A DNA stretch of 64,000 nt, from contig NW_024465669.1 in the NCBI RefSeq assembly GCF_017591425.1, positions 1-64,000 on the forward strand, read 5' to 3'. The stretch is from Ochotona curzoniae (Eukaryota > Chordata > Mammalia > Lagomorpha > Ochotonidae). The translations under genes were made by a program, and so were the position numbers. Below, piece by piece: positions 12,401 to 23,847 of the stretch. The notes under the pieces were generated by a model. That model was not told where the DNA came from. It worked only from the letters and a program-made list of their open reading frames with translations, and did not search any database. Positions within the stretch are counted from its first letter, which is position 1; the number at the start of each line of letters is the position of its first letter.

Positions 12401-15400
12401 TTCCTATGATCACATTAAGATTTCAGATGACTGAATAAGCCTCCCGTGATCATACTTAAAGCAGATACACACAGTCTAAATCTTGGGATGACCTTTGTTT
12501 CAGGAGTGCCTAAATACTGGAATATTAACATCAGATCATGTTTTGTAAAGAACGTGATAGTTCCTCATGTTTGTTTCTCAATAGGTATAGTTTGGGGAGT
12601 TTTTCCCCCTAGAATAGAAAACTCTTGATGTAAATAATGTTTTATGCGTGTCCTGTGTATTGTGCTTATACATTAATGTCAAAATAATTTTTCTTCCTAG
12701 CTGGAGAATCAAAGTCCTTGAACAAGAATTGGAAAGAACAATCGATTACTTTCAAATACAGGTGTGTGTGATGTGTGCATGCACATGTGTGTACCATTCA
12801 TTATTACCAGGTGCAGGTGTGTGTACATGAATGCATGTACCATTCATTATTAACCAGGAACAAGTATGTGTTTAAACACGTACATGTATGTACCATTAAT
12901 TGTTAACAGGTATAGGTGTGTGTCTCTGTGGAACATTCAGTATTACCACGTATGACACATGTGTGTGCATGTATGAGCATGTGTGTACCACTCTTTATCA
13001 TCAGGTACAGGGGTGTGTGTCAAGTACAGGTGTGTGTGTGCACATGTGCATGCATGTACCATTCTTTATAATCATGTTTAGGTATGTGTGTATGTGTGTG
13101 CAAGCACATGCATAGATGTAGGTCCTAACACCTGAGTGTTGAAATTGAATTGAAAGAGAAAATGAATTTCTCCATCCGTTGCACACTTTTGTTTAGAATG
13201 TCACATGTGGCTAAGACATTTCAACAGTTTCAGGATTTCAAAGAGCTTGACACAAGACTTCTTAGGGATCATGTCTCCTGCCTTGTTTTAAAAGCACATT
13301 AGATTTCACAAATGAAAGTTATTGACTGAAGAACCTAAAGTGGAAGTTTATTAATTATATTTTAATTGTCTTCACATATTCCTATACTACGTGATGTGTA
13401 CATGAAAATTTGCATCAATATTATTGTTAGTGATGTTAGTGATGTTTGAAATAGTTTTGACTTTTTGAGTTATTTCCTAAGCAAATGATAGGTACGTTTT
13501 TATATAAGAAAAGTATACATTTAAAATATTCTGTTTTTCAGATTATTTATTTGAAGAAAAATGCAAATGATACTTGGGTAAGTTTCAAATTCCCTTAAAG
13601 CTTTTTAACTTTTATCAATCAAGTTATGATTTTACTTCTAGAAGATAATACTGAGCAACTAAATTGAAGAAAATAAATTGCTATGTAAAAGGATCACTTT
13701 ATTTTAATTACCCTTCTTGTGAGAATGAACACATTGACCAATCCATACAGTCTGGTTTTAACGCATTGCTATTTTGAAAGGAACCTATAGTGTCCGCAAG
13801 GGTCAGAAGGATGTGATGTGCATATACAGATATGGTCACAGATTCACATTGTTGGGGCATTGGATTGCCCCTTGTTACTTATGAAAGAAAAAAAAAGTTC
13901 TCTGAGTCATTTTAATCATTTGTAAACAATAGGGTGGATAAAGTGCTAACTAAGCCCCTTCTACTTCTAAAATTCAGAGTTCTTTAAATATTTATTGAAT
14001 TACTCACTACGTATTAAGAAGTGTGTGATTGTGAACACTGGTCTGTGCTGCAGAGAAACTGCATGAAGTTATGAGATGTCTTTTGGGGAGTCCCTGACAC
14101 AGAGAGGTGGAGGAGGCTACTTTTGTGCCTTTTGATGTTTTAGGCACTATACTTGAAAATATTGTGAAATAACATCCATTAAGTCTACTTAATAACTGTG
14201 AAGTAGATTTTATTGTTACAGATTTTATAGATGAGACCACAGCCCAAGGTCACGTTATTAGGAAGTGAAAAGCAGAGATTGCAATCCTGATCTTTCCGAG
14301 CCTAAGTCTTGTATATTTTCTATCACTTTACTTTGATTTTATTATTTGGTGTGTGTGACTTTATGTTAAAAGACATAGAAAGTGTGCCCTCTAGATCTCA
14401 ATGAAGCAGTATTTGTCACATCCAATAGAAATAGCATGTACTTACTGAAAGTTCAGACCAGTGCAGTTGTCTGACCTAGCATTTTGGATGCCAGTTAGAA
14501 TGCCTCCATCACACACAGGGTATTTCGGTTGAACTGCTCTAACTGCATCCAGCTCCTTCAATTTCCTTACTTCCATCTTTGCCCTGGCCCAGTTCCAGCT
14601 CATGTTGGATTTGGGAAGTGAAGCAGAGTATAAGGAGTTTATTCCATCGATCTGCCTCCTCACATAAATGAATATGGCAACCCAAATTCAGATGATGTAC
14701 AAAGCATGCATTTACACACATTTTGAAAATATTTCTAAGATTTGTTTACTTATTTGAATGATAGAGGGGAATGCAAAGAGAGACATTGAACATTCTTCCA
14801 TCGGCTGGTTAACTGTCCAAAATGGCCACAGAATGTGTCCAGATCTGATTGTATCCAGGATCTAGGAACTCCCCATGCAATCTCCTGTGTGGTTGCAATG
14901 AGCCATCATTCCTCGCCTCTAGATCACGTTGGCAGGAAGCTCTGTATGACACTTAGAGTAACTGTGACTTGAACCAAGCACTCTGTTATGGGATGTTGGC
15001 TCTAGTCCTGTGGTGCCATAAAGATTACCAAAAGCTCATATGAGCATTTCACAAAAAGTGGAGTACATTATATCCTATCTTTGTAGCCTTATTTCTTAAT
15101 GTGTTACAGGTATATTTTTGCCTTTCTAAAACTGTTTTCATTATTATTATTATCACTTTATGCTACAATTCCATAGTCCCTGGGATTTTCCTTACTCCTT
15201 CCCCAAGTTACCTTCCCTACTGGGTTCCCCTATATTATTACCATAATACATAATACATAAACAATCATATGTCCATCATTGTGGGCATGGACCACGGCAA
15301 AGAGCCCAACTTTGTAGCCTTATTTCTTAATGTGTTACAGGTATTTTTTGAAACAAATATTTCATAATTTATTTTAAAAAGTCATGTTTAATTAACCTGT

Positions 15401-18400
15401 TTGTTTTTTCATTCTTTCCCTTATAATTTCAAATAATTTTGGTTCCACATATCAATATTTCAATAGTTTATTTTAGTGATTATCTTGGCATAATTTCTTA
15501 GTAAAAATTTGTTATATGTAGGAATAATATTCACACACAAGCATTTTTGTATGATGGCAAGGTTTGCAAATAAGTGATTCATTTTGTAAATATTTATGTG
15601 GTTTACTCTTTGTCCAAGCTACTTCTACCATGCAGTTCAGTTTTTAATAAATATCAGAGTAATTACTTTTATTTTTTAAAAATGCAGACTAACTTCTTTT
15701 TCTTTGTAATAAATTATAAATTAAGTGACTTTACCTATGCTTATGTGATAAGCCTAGTGAATCATATGGTTTTCCCAGTCCGAAATTTCACAAAATGATT
15801 GCAAATCATCTGGAGACCTCTCAGAATGAGGTTAACCTTTCCACATGAATAGTTGTGATTATTGCATGCTGTTGATATTCACTAGGTTGTGCAAGCTTTG
15901 TTCTCTGTAACATTTGATTTTATCTTTACCTCTTACTGAATAAAATGGGATATGATTTATGCAGCGCCATGAACTTACTGGAAGGGCAACATGCATTGAT
16001 AATTTCATCTATTTTTTAAAAAATAGCATTTAGCCACATGCTGCTGAACTGTTTTAGTCCTTTATGGTTTCACAGAGTCATAGTGAATTTTCTGTAGAGA
16101 TGATGGCCTTGAGGCAACTATGCAAAGCTGCCATGTGTAATGATGCTGAGTCTGTGTTGCAGTTGCCTGAGGCTTGCATCCTCCCACATTGCCCTTAGCA
16201 TATTACTTGACTAATCAAACAGTCCTCCATCTCACATCAGAGAGCAGCATTCATTGGCAAGTGCACAAGTCATCTCCAGTTTTAGGTCCATGTCATCTGC
16301 TTACCTGAAATATTTCCTTTTCTAAAAGATCCTTCAATTCAAAATGTTTTATCTGCATTTCGTTATAGTGGATGCATACATTGACAGTGATATGTGTATG
16401 CTCTGGAATGTTCATGCTCATTTTCATCTAACATTTGTCTGCATGTTTCTCCATCTTTTGTTATTTTTCAGTGGGCAGCTCGGTTTGCCGAGAGAGAACT
16501 CCATAACTTTAAGAAAGAAAATGTATATAAAAGCAAAAAGTAAGTTTCTTAGTGGTAACACTTAACAACTTTCAGCTCTTTTATTGTTACTTTCTTAATT
16601 AGGTAATATTATAGGGATAAATAATGAAATTTCAGTGAATCCAGCATGTTTCACTGTGAAGTATTTACTCATTTTGACCCTTGTTTTAAATACTTAGGTC
16701 ACTGACATATAATTTGAAAGAAACTTCACAGATTTTTATGTATGCTTTTATGTTTTTCAGTATTTAATATGAACTGAGCTAGTCATCTAGTCTAGGATTA
16801 CTAATTAAGAATCATGCTTAAATCTCCAGACTGAACAAGTATCTTTGCAGTGAAAAAGGCAAAAATGAAGAAGCTTCAGGAAAAACTTACGATAATGACT
16901 GAAATGTATAAAGAAAATAAAATAAAATGTCACCAGTGACAAGGATTATATGACAAGCTGCACTGGATGGCAAGAAAGCTAGACTTCAAAGCCTAAGCAT
17001 ATATTTCATGTTCAGTCTCTGTGATCACTGGATATTCACACTTCATGATTCATTTATAAAATATTATTTGTTCTTAAATACTTTCCTCAAGAAAGTGTTG
17101 AAAGTAATATTAGACATTCTAAGCTATTACACAAATCATGTATCATTATCATGTGACTCCTCAGTGTAAGATCACCTTAAATTAGATCATAATTGATGCT
17201 ATCTGACTGGGTCAAGGGATTCAGTTCCATTCAATTTTGCGTGCATCCACCTCTAATATGTATAAAGCTGACACTTCTCCTTTGTGCTGATTGCTCCTGC
17301 TCAGGTATTCCATGTCTTAGTTAAAGATTCATTTGTCTAGTTGATCAGGGTGACTTCTCAAGCTATACTTGACATCAGCGCTTTATGACATTTAAAATGC
17401 TAGAGAGGAACTTCTTATTAAAGAAGATTTATTTTGCCTAATGGGGTGGAAATACACTGTCCAAAATTGAGTGGCCTCATGGGTTCTGGCTTGGTGAGGT
17501 TGGAGAACAGTAGAAAGACCATTTATCATGGAGTGGGCCAGGAATCAGAGAGAGACTGGAGACACTCTGCTTCTAAAACCTGCTCTCTCTACAGACCTGT
17601 CTTGTTTTGGCAACTGTTCAGTGACCTACAACCTCTCTTTAGGTGCAACTAGCTTCTAGATGATATGATTTGATCCTGCCTCCACCACCAATGAGCTATC
17701 ATTAATCATTAGCCTTTCTTCTTTGAAAATAAGATTGATTGAATTCAGGGAGGCAAATAATAACATTTTTACTCATTTTATAAATGTATTTTGACCATTT
17801 TTGTGGTTTCTGTTCTCTTTTTATGTGTTTATTTGGAGATTCCCAGAGCCGCCCTCCTTCCTCTCTCCTTATTCTCCCCCATTCCATTTTCTCCTATATT
17901 ATAATAGTATTACTCTTTAGCAACAGTCATGAGTGCATCATTTGTTATTGAAGTGTATCATGGGATTGTAGCTATAACTATTGATATAGAATCTAGTATC
18001 AGACTGTCAAGGTGTACTTGACAGCCTTACTTGGAGTCCTCCTTTCAGTTGGGAGTAGAGACGCAAACCAAAACATATCTTACATTACTGGTGTGCTATC
18101 CTCCATTGTAAAATTTATCTATGAGAATATATGTATATACTTTTTTACCCATATTTCTATTCTCTTTTGTATTTTATGTGAGTGTTTCTCATCAGAGAAA
18201 CATATTATTTATTTTGGGGGTAGACTGGCCTATTGCACCTATCATAATAGTATGTATTTACGAATGGCAGATTGGTACAAATGGCTCAAGTTCATTGTTA
18301 TAGTTGTTGTGCGATATTCCAAAAAGTAGAAGCACCACGTTGTTTTTGTTTTGCATAACCAATTCCACTTTCAAAGGATATCTGGATTGTTTGCATTTCT

Positions 18401-21400
18401 TTGCTATCGTGGATTGTGCTGCTGTAAATATAGGTATGCAGGCCACTTTCTCATATTCAGATTTCAATTCCTGTGGATATATTCCCCGAAGCGGGATACT
18501 CAATCATGTGGCAGATCGGTTTCCACTTGGCAAAGCACTCTCCATACTGATTTCCATAGTGGCTGGACAAGGTACTCTTCCCACCAATGTGGAGCAGGTG
18601 TGCCTTTTCCCTCATTCTTATGAGAGGTGATATTAGTAGATTTCTGTGTGTGTGTCTTTCTCACTGGAGTGAGGTGGGACCTCAGTGTGGTTTTGCATTT
18701 CTCTAATGGCTATGGAGCCTGAGTGCTTTTTCATAAGTCTGCCAGCCATTTGAATTTATCCTCTTGACAAATTCCTGCTCATGTCCTTCATCCATTTCTT
18801 AATGGAGTTGTTTGTTTGACTGTGTTTGAGTATCTGAAGCTCTCAGTAAATCTTGAATGTTATTCCACTATCTGTTGTATATCGTGCAAAGAATCTTTTT
18901 TTTTCCCATTTGGTTGGTTTACAGACTGTTTTTCTCCACACTCCCCACTATTATTCTGGTGTAATCCATTACCACTTATACCTGAGCCATTCCAATAGCT
19001 TCATGAGATCTTACCATTTGCATTGTTGCCTTCAAAGAATCATTCCCTGGCTACCTAATTAAAACATGTGAAACCCCTTTCCCTATTCTATCTTTTATAT
19101 TTTTTTCATAGCCCTTATCATTTTTGTTTGTTGCCCTTATTGTCCTGTGATTCTTTTTTTAAAAGCATTTTCACATTTAAGGTAAACATCATGAGTGAAT
19201 GGTGTTCTCCTGTTCGTGTCTAAAGCTATGCAAGCCTGAATGCATGTGAGACTGAAATCAGAAACCCAGAGCTGCTTTCAGAGCTCCCAGTTGGGTGCAG
19301 GAGCCCATCTACCTAAGCACTCTTGTGCTGCTTTCCAGGCTGCATTAGCAGGGAGCTTTGTTGGAGACCTGGGAGCAGCCAGGTCTTAAACAAGCACCCG
19401 TATGGAATGCTGGTGTCAGAGGCAGAAGCTTAACATACTATATACCACAGTGCCAGCCTCAGAAATTTCAATGATGAAATATTCCTGTAGCTCATGTTTT
19501 TTATCATAAAGGGCAATAAAATACAATAATTTGATGCTTCATTAGTAAATTAATGAAGGGTATTCCTGGCTAATTTTTACTTTCTGTGTTTAAAAAAATT
19601 TCTGCTTGCTAACATTTGTAATATAACATCAGTGCTAACTAGTGATTTATTAAGCATACATTACCAGCTGAGATTGAGCAAGGCAAAATAAATGTCAGTT
19701 CTCATTGTATAAGCAAGTGTCTAATACACAGTATGTACTGTGCCACATTTTGGTGATTGTTAGTTAATTAGCTACTTACTGTGATGCCCAAGCATAGTAC
19801 TGAAATGTCTTGCACTGTCCTACGCGTAAGCAGGATACTATGATTTTTCTTTTTTAAAGAGAATGTATTTGTGTCAGATAAATTTTGTTTTGGCATTAAT
19901 TACAGTGTTATCGACTCTGAGCCCAATGTTAATAAGTCAATAATACTATATTAAATGAATCAAAACTAAAGCAAACCTAGAATATAGTAAGTATTGGTTG
20001 ACTGATGAAAGTGTTTTGTTATAATCTAGCGGAAATGTTGCCTTGTGTTTTCCTTAGAAGTAATGATACACCATTTAACACTTCAGGATTTTTTCACTGA
20101 TAAAATATTTTCTTAATTCCTTTTATGCTCTAAAGTTAGACACCAGGGAACACAGAATTACTGAGAGAAAGACAAAGAAATTTATCAAAAGAGACAAAGG
20201 AAAATGAACTAGATGCTGGTTCATTCCACAAAAGTCTGCAAGGCCACAGAGCTTCTCCCAGACAGAGATCTGTCTACTGTTTTCCTCCTAGGATAGCTGA
20301 AACAGTCAGGGCTGGGGCAGAGCACACAAGCTTCATCCTGGTCTCCCGTTTGGGTACTAGGCATCTCAGATATCAGGTACCCTCCTTGCAGAGCTGATTT
20401 AGTCATTAATATGAGTATCTGCAAGGCGTATGAGCAGCTTATGTTAAAATCTCAGGGCTCTATAAGTACATACTATTGCAAGTAGTATGCACACTAATAG
20501 AAACAGGCAGTACCTATTATACTACTAGCAAAATTTACTTTGGTTACAGTATGATTTTGCTTCTTTCTGATTTGAACCAGAACCCAACTCAAGACTTAAA
20601 ACTGATTTAAAAAGATTTATTCATTTACTTATTTGAAAATCAGCATTAGAGAGAGGGAGAGGAACCTTGCATCTGCTGGTTGATTCTTCACATACCTGCA
20701 GCAGCCAGGGCTGTGCCTGGCTGAGGATCTGCATGTGGGATTCCCACATCATTAACCACCAATCTGAAATGACTTAAACATGGTTTGTTGTGGCTGACTC
20801 CTATGTATTAAATATAATGCTGCTTTATATAGGAGTCTGGGTAAATAGTATTTATATGAGCTATTTCATTTATTTTACCTTTTTAAATTGCATTTCATTT
20901 TGTGACACAATTTCTAAGGCTCTGGGATACCCCTAACCCCTTCCTGTACCCTCCCCCCAGGGTGGATTCCTCCACCATTTTGCAGTAATAGAAAAATCCA
21001 GTCAAGATTCTTTCATTGCAAGCATGTACCATGCATATAGAGTCCAGCATCTTATTGTCCATATAAATTCAACAGTTTCTTCGGGAGACCATCTCTCGTC
21101 AGAACGTAGAGCTGGCAGAATATCATCCCGATCAATTAAAGACACAACATAACATCAACAATAGTATACAACATTATGGAGTTAATTGACATGGTATTGA
21201 GTAACCAATATGTTAGAAGATGCAGGTTTTTAACCACATCCTGTGATTACTTCATTGACATTTCTATTTTAGTTTATACACAGCTGGCTGCTATACACCT
21301 TAAAATGGCTATAGGGTACTATTCAGCTGTCTCATGTCTATTTTCATTTTAGTATTTAGCAGTTTATAGTGTTGAAGCATAATTTTTACTGAACTTGGCA

Positions 21401-23810
21401 GATTTTAGATAGTCTAAACTGGCTTATAACTCTAACAAGCCATATGTCAACAGTTGAGGTACAGAACACTTTTAGGAGGGGTGTACAGAGAAATCTTCAA
21501 TACCTTAGTGAGGAGTAACTTATCTTTGTGTCCTACCTAGTAAGGTATATGTGAGTCCTAGCTGACCTTTTCCTGTCTGGTTCTAAGCTTTCCTTGTTGT
21601 TCTCTGACTATCTAATCTAATTTTTGGGGGAAGTGGCTCCAGAGCGACCCTGATGATCATTGCAAGAGAGGATGGGGATCCAAAGCTGGAACTAAGTATG
21701 GAGCAGAGAAAGCTCCCTTCTTGAGGTTTGAAGGGCATTTACTATTCTTCTCTTTCTGCGGACTGCTTAGGGCTCCTGGCTATTGTTCCAATGACATTAG
21801 ATCCAGTGAGGAAGGATCTGGGCATCTTCCATCCCATGTGGGAGATCTTGGCCTGTGAGGATGGAGTTATTGCCCTACGAAGGCAGTCCAATTCCCCGTG
21901 GTCTCTTTGGCAGTTGGGATATAGCTCTTGGTGCCTGTACTGGTAGTCCTTGGTGAGGATCCAGGGTTGGTATACACGCCTCCTCCTGTCCACCTGCTCC
22001 ACTTTGGGGTCTCCCCCCAACCCCCGCTCTGTGCATTTGTCTTCCTGTTAAGAGGTTGTCAGGATCACTCTTGATTCCTCATGTATGTCTTTATGGTTTT
22101 GCTGATGTCTAATGCTGATTTGAGTCTGTTATCTAGAAGTTATCTGTTATATTCATTTTTTTTTTACCTTTTCAATCTTATTTCTGTGCCAAATTCATTC
22201 ACAAAACTCTGGAGACTGTTGTGATAGCAGGATTATTTTAAGAGTTGTTGCTTTGAAATTTGAGTGTGTAATGTTAATTCTACATCAGAAATGCTTGCAT
22301 ATTAGTTTTTCATGTTGTGTTTGCAGTTGTAATTGTGGATGTTTTTTATGGGAGACTCCAGTTTTGATACAGTTAAAACACTATAAGTCTTTATGACATG
22401 CCTTGAATGTATTATAAATTTTCACTTTTGCTTTAAGGAACCTGCTGATCGAGGAACACTGCCACATAGAGGAAAAAACCATCTCAATTGTTGATGCAAA
22501 TTTCAAATCTACAAGAGGAGTTGACTTATATTGGTATTAATGCTTTTTCTTTTGTGTCCTGGAGAATAGCCAGAAAAATATTTAAGCAGCCTAATATAAG
22601 GAGCATATTTTGCTACTTTTAAATTCCAAGTTCTTGTTATGAAATTCCATACAAAACCTTAAAAGGAAAAACAATACCCTTATGCATGTGATTTTTAATC
22701 TCATGTTTGAATATGGACCAGTCTTACCTATTACATCAAGGAATTTATGAATAGACACTTATTTCAAGGTTTTTACTCTTTAGTTCCAATGGAGAAGAAT
22801 GTGTAGGACATGAAGGGATTCAGCAACTATGTTATAAAGGAATGTATGAGCCATAATTAGTATTATTTGTATAGGTTTATAAGAGAGTAAGTTTAGTTTT
22901 TACCTTGGAGCTTTCCTTACTTGGCCAAAGGGGATACTGGAAAGCCTAAAGACAAAGGGTAAGATTCAGCTGTATTTGCATACTTGGAGTACTTCATTAT
23001 ATGTCAGGAAGAGTAAGGTTGGGTTGGGTCTTATTTTAATGAAGGAAGTAGCTGATTTGTCCTCTTTTTTGATTTATTCACTTGAAAGACAGAACAAAGA
23101 TAGAACCTGGAGGTAGGGGTAGAGTAATACACACACAAGCACACAGAATGGGAGAGAATGACCCTTCCATTTGCTGATTAACTCTCCAAATGGTCACAAC
23201 ACCCAAGGCTAGGTCAGTCTGAAACCAGGAGCCAAAAGCTTCCTTTGGAACTCCCCCGTTGATACAAGGGCATGAGCAGATAGCCAGCATCCTTTACTTT
23301 TTCAAGCACATTATCGCAGTGCTGGATTGTATGTGTAGTAGTAGCTAGGATTATCAGGTATCCATATAGTTATCAGGTGATGTAGGTTGCCCTCGGTGCC
23401 ACAGCATCAGTCCTATATGGGGAGTCTGATAAGATATGTAATTTTGTGAGGGAAAGAATTCATTTCCTATAGCCACTTAAACATTATGAATATCTGGATG
23501 AATCTTCCATCATGTACTTACAATACTGTATGAAATATTGCTTTAGGAAAGTTTAATGAGTAGAATTTACATTAGATGAAGAAAAAATGAGAATTCTATT
23601 TGATATTTCTCAGCATGTGCAGTTTTTGTTATTTGTTCCAGGAAATAGATTGTTCTTGATGTTGTAATGTATATTTTTAAAGTAGAGTATATTATTTTAT
23701 TACGGTGATTACATATGAATAATTGAGAATTTATATCTTCTAAACAGTAAAAAAGCCAAAGATACTGAAGAAAGAGCGAAAAGAACCACTGTTTATTACC
23801 AAGGAAGGGT

Positions 23811-23847
<37 letters not shown>

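Larger units (their letters stand above)
9013..17660 (+). repeat. Tandem intragenic duplication, unit 1
   Basis: Unit 1 contains E1-E4 at 11153-16539 plus shared intron blocks. The block at 9021-9160 recurs at 48490-48640. The blocks at 10410-10850 recur at 20440-20840, 37515-37720 and 48770-49210. The block at 13840-14110 recurs in intron 3 of every copy. The block at 17400-17660 recurs at 27590-27720 and 44950-45130. Exact unit borders are not visible because transposons have replaced them. Confidence 0.75.

Noticed and set aside
21728..22020. Overlapping open frames on both strands.
   Set aside because: Part of an L1 3' region shared with 61330-61540, non-coding in both copies.
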